From JAJEFO01 sp009843725 (GTDB lineage: Bacteria; Pseudomonadota; Alphaproteobacteria; Rhodobacterales; Rhodobacteraceae), in assembly GCA_965243215.1 (NCBI GenBank), contig CBDEUJ010000005.1:744001-808000 (forward strand): a stretch of DNA of 64,000 nucleotides, read 5' to 3'. Numbering within the stretch: the stretch's first letter is position 1; the number at the start of each line of letters is the position of its first letter. Below the pieces are notes generated by a model. The model was not told where the DNA came from, searched no databases, and saw nothing but the letters and a program-made list of their open reading frames with translations. Below are positions 1-8,311 of the stretch, piece after piece. The position numbers and the translations under genes were made by a program.

Positions 1-82
1 TTGAAATGACCCGGCCATCCGACTGAACGGACGCGCCGTCAGACAAGCCGTGTTGCCTGAGCGACGCTGCGCATTGCCTGCT

Positions 83-535
83 TCAGTTGGTCTTCTGCCT
101 TGGGACGAACGGCAAGGGCAGCGCCGGCACGCCGTCCTCGATCAGTTTCCGGGCCTCGTCCGACCGCGCCTCTCCGTGAATCGACCGTTGCGGCACCGTG
201 CCCTCATGCATCGCGCGCGCTTCCTTCACGAAACGGTCGCCGACATAGTCCGAGTTCTCCTCCACATGGGCCTTCAGCTTGCGGATCGCGTCGGCAATTT
301 CAGGGTCAGGCCCCGCCACCATGGGCTTTGGCGTCTCGTCCCGTGCCTCTTCCCTTGCCGCCTTCTTGCGCGAAGCGCGCACCGGCGGCGCCATCAGGTC
401 CTTGGAGACTTCGGCGCTGTCGCATTCAGGGCACGTCACAAGCCCGGCTGACACGAGATCAGCGAACTTCCCGCTCGAGGCGAACCAGCTCTCGAAGCCG
501 TGACCATTGGCACATTTGAGCGCGAACCGGATCAT
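83..535 (-). CDS. DUF1178 family protein
   Basis: A 150-aa small cytosolic protein of the DUF1178 family, whose function is unknown. The N-terminus carries the family signature: MIRFALKCANGHGFESWF, then a second pair of cysteines (CPEC near residue 36). The four cysteines (CANGH...CPEC) look like a zinc ribbon. A basic linker (RASRKKAAREEARDE) follows, then a helical C-terminus with the conserved E-x-Y-V-G-x-x-F-x-x-E-A pattern (NSDYVGDRFVKEARAMHEG). The length is normal for the family. It is transcribed toward the window start, with a Nudix gene upstream on the same strand. The family assignment is firm; no biochemical role can be given. Confidence 0.93.
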   Translation of the reverse strand: MIRFALKCANGHGFESWFASSGKFADLVSAGLVTCPECDSAEVSKDLMAPPVRASRKKAAREEARDETPKPMVAGPDPEIADAIRKLKAHVEENSDYVGDRFVKEARAMHEGTVPQRSIHGEARSDEARKLIEDGVPALPLPFVPRQKTN

Positions 536-600
536 GGAATCTCCTTACGGCGTCAATCTTGCTACGCTTGCCGGAACCGGTTGGCAATGCAAGAACGCGA

Positions 601-1071
601 TCACACGCTCGCTGGATCGAAGCGCCTTATGATCGCCGCCAGTTCCGGCTCGCTCACAAGCCTTGCCGCCTTGGTCAGCGAAAACCACTTCCGCTTTCGC
701 TGGGATGCTTCGGGGAAGTCCCGGCGCAGTCTCTTGACGCGCATCGGGAAGATGGCGACCACGCAGGGCGCAACCTGTCTTGCCGTGACGGTCTTGTCGT
801 AGCTGAAGATTCCCAGGCATGTCGCCTCTGCCTTGCCCTCAACGCCGGCCTCTTCCCAGGCTTCCGCAACGGCGGCCTTCACCGGCGTTGCGCGATCCTG
901 TGGCCAGCCCTTCGGAATGATCCATCGCTTTCGGCGCCGTGACGTCACAAGAAGCACCTGAATCTCGTCACCGCGCCGCCGCCAGCACAACGCGCCAAAC
1001 TGGGTTCGCACCCCTCGCTTGCCGCCGTTGGAGAGCCTGAGCGGGCGCTGCCTTTCGCCTTGGGCGCTCAT
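601..1071 (-). CDS. Nudix hydrolase
   Basis: A 156-aa Nudix-fold pyrophosphohydrolase, probably acting on a nucleoside diphosphate-X or diphosphoinositol-type substrate. The core begins with FGALCWRRRGDEIQVLLVTSRRRKRWIIPKGW. The Nudix box follows (residues 55-77), and its REUxEExGU half reads AEAWEEAGV. The metal-binding glutamates E70, E73 and E74 are kept, while the usual box Arg is Ala, as is common in the group related to diphosphoinositol phosphatases. The substrate cannot be told from sequence. It lies on the same strand as the DUF1178 gene, with 65 bases between them. Confidence 0.9.
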   Translation of the reverse strand: MSAQGERQRPLRLSNGGKRGVRTQFGALCWRRRGDEIQVLLVTSRRRKRWIIPKGWPQDRATPVKAAVAEAWEEAGVEGKAEATCLGIFSYDKTVTARQVAPCVVAIFPMRVKRLRRDFPEASQRKRKWFSLTKAARLVSEPELAAIIRRFDPASV

Positions 1072-1158
1072 TTCATTGCCATTTCAGCTCGAATTGCCCT
1101 TGGGAAAGGACATTAGCACCAAGTTCACGTCTTGAGAAGAAGGCTGTTGCGCACAAGT

Positions 1159-2199
1159 TCAGCCGGGAATTCCGGCACAGACCGGGCAGTCCGGGCGCCT
1201 TGACAGCTTGATGCTTCGCGTGTCCCCGTAAAGCGCGTCGTAGATGAGCAGGCTGCCCCGCAGCGTCTCGCCCGCCCCGGAAATCACCTTGATCGCCTCC
1301 ACCGCCATCATCGTGCCCAGAACGCCGGGCAGCGGGGCCAGAACGCCCGCCTCGGCACAGCTCGGTGCCAGCCCAGGCTTGGCAGGTTCAGGGAAAACGC
1401 ATGCATAACAAGGCCCTCCGCGCGCCGGGTCAAAGACGCTGACCTGACCTTCCCATTGCGCGATGGCGCCTGAAACCAACGGAATCCTTGCCTTCACGGC
1501 AAATTCGTTGACCAGATAGCGGGTGTCCACGTCATCCGTGCCGTCAAGGACCAGGTCATAGTCCGCGAAGAGTTCGGCTGCGATCTCGCGGGTCAGCCGC
1601 CGGTTGTAGGGGCGGACGCTGACGAAGGGATTCTGGTCGGTCATCGCCTTCTGCGCTGAAAACACCTTGGGCATCCCGATTCGGGCGTCTGCATGGATCA
1701 CCTGTCGCTGGAGATTGGAATTCTCGACCACGTCGCCATCGATGACGCCAATGGTGCCGACACCGGCAGCCGCCAGGTATTGAAGGACCGGCGCGCCCAG
1801 GCCGCCGGCGCCGACCACGAGAACGCGGGCGCCCTTCAACCTCTTCTGTCCGGTGCCGCCGATTTCGCGAAGGGCAATGTGACGCGCGTTCCGCTCGACT
1901 TCGGCAGTCGAAGCGCCGGCATCCGCCCCGGCCCGGCTTTCGGGGCGAGCACGCCCCCTGAGCTGGCGCAAGACGCGCCAGTATCCCCAGACCGCCGCTG
2001 CCAGCGCCCCTGCCGCAAGCCACGCGATCGCCGATCCGCCGGTGGCTTCGCGCAATGCACTGCCCGCCGGGAGCGCAAGCTGCATCGAAAGCACCGCGAG
2101 GAAGAGAACCGCAATCAGGACGAGACGAACGCGCGGGGGAACCCGAAAGAGCCGGCCCGCAAACCAGAGCGCCACGGCCAGGGCAAGAACCAGCACCAT
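1159..2199 (-). CDS. HesA/MoeB/ThiF-family adenylyltransferase with membrane N-terminus
   Basis: A 346-aa E1-like enzyme that adenylates the C-terminus of a ubiquitin-like sulfur carrier (MoaD or ThiS class). Residues 1-80 hold about three hydrophobic segments and are predicted to anchor the protein in the membrane. The catalytic domain starts near residue 105 (R-H-I-A-L-R-E-I-G-G-T-G-Q) and has the nucleotide loop VVGAGGLGAP, the D-N-S-N-L-Q-R-Q motif and G-x-x-K. Zinc cysteines CYAC and, at the end, CPVC are present. Its ATG overlaps the dut stop (TGATG), so it is the third gene of coaBC-dut-thiF. MoeB is the more likely role, but ThiF cannot be excluded. The membrane anchor is an alphaproteobacterial trait. 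Confidence 0.9.
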   Translation of the reverse strand: MVLVLALAVALWFAGRLFRVPPRVRLVLIAVLFLAVLSMQLALPAGSALREATGGSAIAWLAAGALAAAVWGYWRVLRQLRGRARPESRAGADAGASTAEVERNARHIALREIGGTGQKRLKGARVLVVGAGGLGAPVLQYLAAAGVGTIGVIDGDVVENSNLQRQVIHADARIGMPKVFSAQKAMTDQNPFVSVRPYNRRLTREIAAELFADYDLVLDGTDDVDTRYLVNEFAVKARIPLVSGAIAQWEGQVSVFDPARGGPCYACVFPEPAKPGLAPSCAEAGVLAPLPGVLGTMMAVEAIKVISGAGETLRGSLLIYDALYGDTRSIKLSRRPDCPVCAGIPG

Positions 2200-2663
2200 C
2201 AGTCGCGCCCCGTCGACCCGAATCCGCCCGCGCCCCGCACCGTGCCCGGAAGCGCCTCGACGACTGCAAAGCTGGCCCGTGTCACCGGCGCCAGGACGGC
2301 CTGGGCAATGCGCTGGCCATGCGCGACCACCACCGGGTCGGTGCCAAGGTTGATCAATATCACGCCAAGGGGACCTCTGTAGTCGCTGTCAATCGTGCCG
2401 GGCGCGTTCGCCAGGCTCAGCCCTTCTTTCAGCGCGAGGCCCGAACGAGGACGGATCTGCATCTCGAACCCGTTGGGTATCCCGACATGCAGGCCGGTCG
2501 GGACCAGCCGGCGCTCCCCTGGCGCAAGCTCGATGCCCGGGCGGTCCGATTCCGGCAGGTTCGCGCGAAGATCGGCGCCGGCCGCACCCGGAGATTCGTA
2601 GGCCGGAAGCGGGAGACTTCGGTCCGCGCCTTCGGCCCAGGACATGGCAATCTCGGCTTTCAT
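2199..2663 (-). CDS. dut: Deoxyuridine 5'-triphosphate nucleotidohydrolase
   Basis: A 154-aa trimeric dUTPase that converts dUTP to dUMP and pyrophosphate, keeping uracil out of DNA and feeding dTMP synthesis. The five family motifs are visible: AGADLRA, RPRSGLA, the uridine-binding loop G-T-I-D-S-D-Y-R-G (catalytic Asp in the second D position), a Q-R-I-A-Q segment, and the glycine-rich C-terminal arm RGAGGFGSTG that closes over the nucleotide. Its ATG overlaps the coaBC stop (ATGA) and its own stop overlaps the next start, so it is translationally coupled on both sides. Confidence 0.98.
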   Translation of the reverse strand: MKAEIAMSWAEGADRSLPLPAYESPGAAGADLRANLPESDRPGIELAPGERRLVPTGLHVGIPNGFEMQIRPRSGLALKEGLSLANAPGTIDSDYRGPLGVILINLGTDPVVVAHGQRIAQAVLAPVTRASFAVVEALPGTVRGAGGFGSTGRD

Positions 2664-3856
2664 GAAAGCGCGTCGGCGATCCGCTGTGCAAGCCTGCGGG
2701 CCACATGGTCCTTTGATGCACGAGGCCAGGCTTCCTCGCCCGCCCGATCAATGACGGTCACCGCGTTCTCGTCACCGCCCATGATGCCCGTCGCCGGCGA
2801 AACGTCATTGGCAACGATCCAGTCGCACCGCTTGCGCCTGAGCTTTGCCCTGGCGTTTCCGATCACGTCGTCGGTCTCCGCCGCAAAGCCCACGACCAGC
2901 TCCGGGCGACCCTTGCGCATGCGCGACACCGTCGCGAGGATGTCCGGGTTTTCGGCCAGGCCGAGATTCAGGCCCGCGTTGGATCCCCGCTTCTTGATCT
3001 TGGTCCCGGATTCCGCATCAACATGCCAATCCGCCACGGCCGCCGCGAACACGGCCGCATCCGCGGGAAGCGCAGCCTTGACGGCGTCAAGCATCTGGCG
3101 GGCCGTCTCGACGCGCACCACGGCGACGCCCTGCGGCGGCGGCACGGAGGCCGGGCCGGTCACGAACGTGACCTTGGCCCCAAGCCCCGCAAGCGCCGCG
3201 GCGATTGCCGAGCCCTGGGCGCCGGAAGAGCGGTTGGCAATGTACCTGACGGGATCGATGGGCTCGTGCGTCGGACCCGACGTGACCACCACGTGCCGGC
3301 CCGAAAGCGCCCCGGCACCAAGCCGTGCAACGATGGCGTCAACGATCTCGTCGGGTTCGGCCATGCGCCCGGGGCCGTATTCGCCGCATGCCATTTCCCC
3401 CTCGGACGGTCCGACGCGGGCGACACCGTCGCTCTCGAGCGAGGCCATGTTTCGCTGGTTTGCCGGGTGAAGCCACATGCGCGTGTTCATGGCCGGAGCG
3501 ATCAGGACCGGGGTGTCGGTCGCCATCAGCAGCGTTGACGCCAGATCGTCGGCATGCCCGCCAGCCATCTTGGCAGCGAGATCGGCCGTGGCCGGCGCAA
3601 CGACCAGGATGTCTGCGCTGCGCGACAGCTCTATATGGCCCATCTCGGCCTCGTCGGTCAGGTCGAAGAGATCCGTATAGGCCTTCTCGCCTGCAAGGGC
3701 CGAGGCCGAGAGCGGCGTGATGAATTCCGTCGCCGCACGCGTCAGCACCGGAGTCACGCCCCCGCCGGCCTTCCGGACCTGGCGGATCAAGTCCAGCGAC
3801 TTGTAGGCGGCAATTCCGCCGCCCACGATCAGGAGAACGCGCTTGCCGTCCAGCAT
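2660..3856 (-). CDS. coaBC: Bifunctional phosphopantothenoylcysteine decarboxylase / phosphopantothenate-cysteine ligase
   Basis: A 398-aa CoaBC that makes 4'-phosphopantetheine for coenzyme A by joining cysteine to phosphopantothenate (CoaB) and decarboxylating the product (CoaC). The N-terminal flavoprotein (residues 1-180) shows IVGGGIAAYKSLDLIR, the catalytic-His context EMGHIELSR and the substrate motif APAMNTRMW. The C-terminal CoaB half shows the VTSGPTHEPIDPVRYIANRSSG nucleotide region and the conserved lysine motif KIKKR. The length is typical. It heads the operon with dut and the ThiF-like gene. Upstream lie about 300 bases without a gene. Confidence 0.98.
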   Translation of the reverse strand: MLDGKRVLLIVGGGIAAYKSLDLIRQVRKAGGGVTPVLTRAATEFITPLSASALAGEKAYTDLFDLTDEAEMGHIELSRSADILVVAPATADLAAKMAGGHADDLASTLLMATDTPVLIAPAMNTRMWLHPANQRNMASLESDGVARVGPSEGEMACGEYGPGRMAEPDEIVDAIVARLGAGALSGRHVVVTSGPTHEPIDPVRYIANRSSGAQGSAIAAALAGLGAKVTFVTGPASVPPPQGVAVVRVETARQMLDAVKAALPADAAVFAAAVADWHVDAESGTKIKKRGSNAGLNLGLAENPDILATVSRMRKGRPELVVGFAAETDDVIGNARAKLRRKRCDWIVANDVSPATGIMGGDENAVTVIDRAGEEAWPRASKDHVARRLAQRIADALS

Positions 3857-4162
3857 GTCTTGACGCTCCTTGGGTTGTCACAAGTGTTAGATTCCAGAAA
3901 TGCATTGAGCAAGACATTGCGCATCCGGCGCAGGACTGTCCCGTTCCACGCGCATTTGCACGGCGACATGCCCGACCGTGCCGGGGTACGTGACCATCGC
4001 CACGATCAAGCATCGCCCGGCAACGACGCCCGCAGACCGCCGAGGCGTTCCGGAAGAGCCTGCACGGCCCGACCTTGCAGCCGGCGAACGGCTTCAAGCC
4101 GGACCCCTCCGGCGAGACCGGCATGGAATCAGGGCCGTTCGCGTTTCCCGGCTGACCGGTGC
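3857..4162. other. Intergenic region without a recognised gene
   Basis: About 300 bases between the coaBC start and the gshB stop. Reading frames here are fragments or shadows, and I recognise no protein or RNA. It must hold the coaBC promoter on the minus strand. Confidence 0.6.
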
Positions 4163-5098
4163 CTAACTGGCGAGGCGCGCATCAATGGCGTCCCAGATGG
4201 CGCCGGCGACGTTCATGCCATCGAACCGCTCAAGTTCCTGGATGCCGGTGGGCGAGGTGACGTTGATCTCGGTCAGGCAGTCGCCAATGACATCGATTCC
4301 CACGAAGACCTGACCCTTCTCGCGAAGCAGCGGCCCGATGGCATCGCATATCTCGCGGTCACGCGCAGTCAGGCCGACCTGTTCCGCCCGGCCGCCCACG
4401 TGGAGATTCGAGCGCGTCTCGCCTTCGGGCGGGATGCGGTTGATTGCACCCACAGGCTCCCCGTCGACCAGGATGATGCGCTTGTCGCCGTTCGTCACCT
4501 CCGGAAGGAATTTCTGGGCAATCAGGGGCTCGCGAGATGCCGCAGCGAACATTTCGTGCAGCGCGGCAAGGTTCCGGTCATCACGTGCCAGGTGGAATAT
4601 CCCCGCGCCGCCGTTGCCATAGAGCGGCTTGAGAATGATGTCGCCATGCCGTTCCGCGAATCCGCGAATCGCGTCAAGGCGACGCGCGATCAACGTTGGC
4701 GGCGTCAGGTCAGGAAACTGAAGCACGAGCAGCTTTTCCGGAAAGTTCCTTACCCAGAACGGGTCGTTGACCACGAGCGTGTCCGGCACCAGTTCGAGCA
4801 GGTGGGTGGTCGTGATGTAGCCAGTGTCGAAAGGCGGATCCTGGCGGAGCCAGATCACGTCGAACATGTCAAGCGGCGCGACCGTCTCCTCGCCAAGCCG
4901 GAAATGGTCGCCCTTCACGCGCCGCACTTCCAGGGGCCATCCGCGCGCCGAAACGCGCCCTTCGTCCCAGAAAAGACTGTCCGGATGATAGTGGAACAGC
5001 TCCGCACCCCGGGCCTGGGCCTCTTCCGCCAGCCGGAACGTCGAGTCGGCCTCGATGTCTATCGGGCCGATGGGATCCATCTGTATCGCGACTCTCAT
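4163..5098 (-). CDS. gshB: Glutathione synthase
   Basis: A 311-aa ATP-grasp enzyme that joins gamma-glutamylcysteine and glycine to make glutathione in the cytosol. Visible are the GshB N-domain (MRVAIQMDPIGPIDIEADST), the ATP-grasp glycine loop KPLYGNGGAGIF, and the C-terminal metal and substrate region ending EINVTSPTG. The frame opens five codons earlier at a TTG, but ATG at 5098 is preferred because GAGGTGA stands 4 bases before it and MRVAIQMD is the usual N-terminus. It stands alone on the minus strand. Confidence 0.97.
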   Translation of the reverse strand: MRVAIQMDPIGPIDIEADSTFRLAEEAQARGAELFHYHPDSLFWDEGRVSARGWPLEVRRVKGDHFRLGEETVAPLDMFDVIWLRQDPPFDTGYITTTHLLELVPDTLVVNDPFWVRNFPEKLLVLQFPDLTPPTLIARRLDAIRGFAERHGDIILKPLYGNGGAGIFHLARDDRNLAALHEMFAAASREPLIAQKFLPEVTNGDKRIILVDGEPVGAINRIPPEGETRSNLHVGGRAEQVGLTARDREICDAIGPLLREKGQVFVGIDVIGDCLTEINVTSPTGIQELERFDGMNVAGAIWDAIDARLAS

Positions 5099-5255
5099 GC
5101 TCACCTCGCGCAAGCTTTCTGACCCAAGGCGACGCGAGCATCAATGGCGGTGGTGCAACTGCCGGCCGCACCAGGCCCATCGGATGAAATGCGGAACAAC
5201 ATGTCCGATGCGGCCTGCGGGCCCAAAGTGCCGGATGCCGCGCCTTGCCTGAAAG

Positions 5256-5858
5256 TCACCGCTTGGGCTCCAACCCGTATTTCGACAGGAACATGTCCAC
5301 ACAATCACCCAGAACGAAGCCTTGATCCTGCATGCGCGCATCGCCGACAATGAACTTGGGCCAGAAGAAGAACGCCTTCGCCCCCGCCGTCAGCAATTCC
5401 GTGGCGTAATCTGCGTCCACCGCCTTGAGCTGTCCGCTTTCGACTGCGCCGCCTACGATGGCACGTACGGGGTTGTTGCTCATCTCCGCACGCGCAAACA
5501 CCCGGCGGGCGAGGTCAATGTCGCGCAGATACTCGGTCATCGCCATACGGTTGAGGCCCATGTAACGCTCGTCCGTGATGGCTGAAATGTAGTCCTCCAG
5601 CGCATTGACGAGCTGATCCCGAACGGGCCGTGCAGGATCGTATGGTGCTGATGAAATCGCGCCCGTCTCGGAGACGACCATTTCAACGACTTCGTCAAAG
5701 AGCGCCTGCTTGTCAGGGAAGTGGTTGTAGAGCGTGCGAGTCGAAACACCCGCCCTCTTGGCGATGCGGGTCGTTCTCGCGCCCTCGAACCCGTGGAAAC
5801 GGAACTCTTCCACGGCTGCCTCGACGATGTCCTTGTGTTTCTTTTCAGTGAGTTTCAT
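5256..5858 (-). CDS. TetR-family transcriptional regulator
   Basis: A 200-aa dimeric repressor. Residues 1-55 form the TetR DNA-binding domain, with the helix-turn-helix GARTTRIAKRAGVSTRTLYNHF followed by PDKQALFDEV. The C-terminal ligand domain is generic and does not reveal an effector. The gene is divergent from an alpha/beta hydrolase, and the 115-base shared intergenic region carries two copies of a palindrome (5873-5894 and 5912-5933). That strongly suggests it represses itself and the hydrolase. The first operator copy begins 15 bases before its ATG. Confidence 0.93.
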   Translation of the reverse strand: MKLTEKKHKDIVEAAVEEFRFHGFEGARTTRIAKRAGVSTRTLYNHFPDKQALFDEVVEMVVSETGAISSAPYDPARPVRDQLVNALEDYISAITDERYMGLNRMAMTEYLRDIDLARRVFARAEMSNNPVRAIVGGAVESGQLKAVDADYATELLTAGAKAFFFWPKFIVGDARMQDQGFVLGDCVDMFLSKYGLEPKR

Positions 5859-5872
5859 CGTTTTTGCCCCAA

Positions 5873-5894
5873 AAGTAAAATTTCCTATTTACAT
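5873..5894. promoter_or_regulatory. Candidate TetR operator, copy 1
   Basis: An inverted repeat AAGTAAA-N8-TTTACAT with one mismatch between the arms, 15 bases before the tetR ATG. The same arms and the same 8-base spacer recur at 5912-5933. Palindromic sites between divergent TetR and target genes are typical TetR operators. The assignment of regulator to site is inferred. Confidence 0.7.
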
Positions 5895-5911
5895 TCATCT
5901 GCCCTTCCCAT

Positions 5912-5933
5912 AAGTAAACAGAATAATTTACTT
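5912..5933. promoter_or_regulatory. Candidate TetR operator, copy 2
   Basis: A perfect inverted repeat AAGTAAA-N8-TTTACTT ending 40 bases before the hydrolase ATG at 5974. It lies 39 bases (between 3.5 and 4 helical turns) from copy 1. It is AT-rich within GC-rich surroundings and probably overlaps the hydrolase promoter. Confidence 0.75.
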
Positions 5934-5973
5934 TGCAAGACCAAACGACCGACCGACCCGAAAGGAGCCAAAA

Positions 5974-6977
5974 GATGCTCGACGCACACGCACACACCAT
6001 CAGCGCCCGCACCATGATCCCTCAGCCGCTTGACGTTCACGCGCTCAAGGCCGGGGACAACAACGTCACCTTCGTCTCGAAAACCATGGGGGGGCGACCT
6101 CAAGCTCGCCGGCCTGCTCTTCCTGCCCGAAGGCTTCGACCCGTCACGCCAGTACCCGACCGTCGTGCTGAGCGGCGCGTTCAACCAGGTCAAGGAGCAG
6201 ACCTGTGCCGTATACGGTCGCAAGTTCGCGCGGCTGGGCCATGTCGCGCTCAGCTTTGACCACCAGGGCTACGGCGACAGCGAGGGCTGCATCCGCCACT
6301 ACGAATACACCCCGGCCCGGATTGAAGGGATTCAGGACGCCGTGAGCTTCCTGAGCATGCAGGGCTTCGTGGACAGGGAACGCCTCTTTGGCGTGGGAAT
6401 TTGCGCTGGCGGGTCCCACATGGCTCTGACCGCGGTTACCGACAAGCGCCTGAAGAAGATCGCGGTGGTTGGCGGCATGCTGGTCAACACCGTTGTGCAG
6501 TTCACCGCCAACGGCCGCAAGAAGGCGCAGGCCATGCTGGAGAGCGCAAACGAAGCTCGTCAGCAGTGGTACGAAACCGGCAAGGCCGTGCCGTTCAACG
6601 CCCTGGGATTCGATGATGGCACTGCCGAAAGGTCCAGCATCGCTGACCTGCGTGAAAGTCACGACTACTACATGACGGCGCGCGCCGGTGCGGTGACATT
6701 CCCCAACTACACCCACAAGACCCCGGAGTTCTTCGTCGAGGACAATGCGCGCCACAGTGCCCGCTCCATCGCGAAATATCGGCGTACGCCAGCCATCACG
6801 ATCCACGGCTCGAAGGCCACAGCACGCATCTTTTCGTGGCTGTTCCACTGGTCGAAGCGCGGACCCAAGAAGCGTGTGGCGATCAAGGGCGCAACCCACG
6901 TGGATCTCTACGACAACGACCAGTACGTTGATCAGGTGATCACCGCAGCCATCGACCACTTCAGGAAAGATCCCTAG
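5974..6977 (+). pseudogene. Alpha/beta hydrolase (dienelactone-hydrolase-like), frameshifted in a G7 tract
   Basis: An alpha/beta hydrolase whose N-terminal 40 residues (MLDAHAHTISARTMIPQPLD...) read in one frame and whose remainder (GDLKLAGLLFLPEGFDPS...) reads in the next. The break is a run of seven Gs at 6088-6094; six would restore a continuous protein of about 334 aa. The start ATG at 5974 has AAAGGAG 6 bases before it. The nucleophile elbow is G-I-C-A-G-G, with Cys instead of Ser as in dienelactone hydrolases, and the catalytic His is in GATHVDLYD near the C-terminus. The substrate is unknown. The divergent TetR gene and shared operators suggest induction by a small molecule. The extra G may be a sequencing error, phase variation or true inactivation. 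Confidence 0.75.
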
Positions 6978-7189
6978 GCGCGAGTCCTTGAACAGGCATC
7001 CGTGCCGAACGCTGCCGAGGAAAGCCAAACAGAGGAACTTGCACTCTCGCAAGCTGAAGCCATGGAACCCGTACATCCCTTGACCATCGTTGCCGAAGTT
7101 CCGCGACTGATCGCGACGCGAGTTGCTCAACCCCTGCGGCTGGCTCTGCGCAAGCCGCAGGAGAACCCCGAAACACAGCGCCAATTTCG

Positions 7190-7552
7190 GGTGCTCGTTG
7201 AACGTGCGCTGTCTCACGAAATCCGCGCCGGATACACGCACCGCTTCATCACGCTGATGTTCGTGACCGTTGGCGATCGCGTCTTTTGCCGCCGCTACAC
7301 CTATAGCAGCCGTCCTGGCACAGCGCCTTTCGCGCTGACGCGGCCGGCCAAGTCAAGCTGGACAAGACAGTTGTGAACATCGATGCACATGTGCCCGACG
7401 ATCTGGACGACATCCTTCCCGCTGTTGACCAGGCCTATGCAGACAAGCTCAGGCGGCTTGGGGCCAGCTTCATGCTTGCCGGTGCGGTCGAACCCCGGGC
7501 GCAAGCCAGCACCATCGAAATCACCCTCTCAAGTTCATCGGCACGCCCTTGA
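7190..7552 (+). pseudogene. DUF2255-like protein remnant, frameshifted
   Basis: Two overlapping frames together give a DUF2255-like protein. The first part (ITLMFVTVGDRVFCRRYTYSSR) is open to about 7303. The family pattern then resumes in another frame (SWHSAFRADAAGQVKLDKTV...DDILPAVDQAYADKL...MLAGAVEPRAQASTIEITL) to the stop at 7552. The usual family order, a VGD-x-x-Y-x-R strand, then W-x-x-A, then D-x-A-Y-x-x-K-Y, then a T-x-x-I strand, is recognisable. One base appears to be missing near 7303. The function of the family is unknown. It directly follows another frameshifted gene. The 5' boundary is uncertain. Confidence 0.6.
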
Positions 7553-8311
7553 CGAGTGCCGCACACCGGGTGATCCATGAAACCAGACCTCAGCGACCGC
7601 TGCCGGTCCTTTCGTCCCTGGCGTGGTTCCACGCGCAAACGATCCGACAGGGCCCGTCATGCCGCACTGTCGAAGGCTCCCGGCAAATTCCAACCAGCAT
7701 CCGCGACAGCGCGGCATCGCGGCCCAAAGCCGCCGCCGATCTGGCAATGGCTCGCCCTTGCACGACAGATCGCCGTCCGAACGGCGCAGGGAATCATCGC
7801 AAGCAGCATTTCGCACGGTGCCGGGCACCGGACATGCATCCATGCACCGCATTGAGCACTGATGCGTTGAAGGCCTTGGCTCTTGTCCCGGTTTGAAACT
7901 GCCCTGGTTCGCGGCGCGGGAGATACGGGGTGACGCACCGTTGGCAGGCAAGTTCACATTCGTCACGTACGAAGCGGGCATGGATGGTGCACCGACGCTG
8001 GCGCAAGTGCGTCGCACGCCTCACTTGCGACCAAGGCTTTCCTGGTGACGCATGCTTCCGAAAGTCGCGGGACCTTCCGGAACAGGACCATGGCGAGAAC
8101 GTGGCTTGGCACTGCATCGACAAAGGCAAAGTCACTGGAAGCACGCCCGATTCTGCACATGAACGAAAATGAAATGAGCAATTGGTGAGCTTTCTGATCA
8201 TCAAATGGCGACATTTCCAACAGACAATTCGTGACAGCGCAGCAGGCCACTGGACAAGGCGCCTGACGTGACATGCCCACGCCAGCACGCTCGGAAAGAG
8301 GGCTCCGGCCC
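7553..8311. other. Region without a recognised gene
   Basis: About 760 bases between two pseudogenes. Short open frames on both strands look like chance GC-rich frames with no recognisable domain. The last 100 bases (about 8170-8260) are noticeably more AT-rich and may be an old promoter for the ATPase remnant that follows. Confidence 0.5.
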
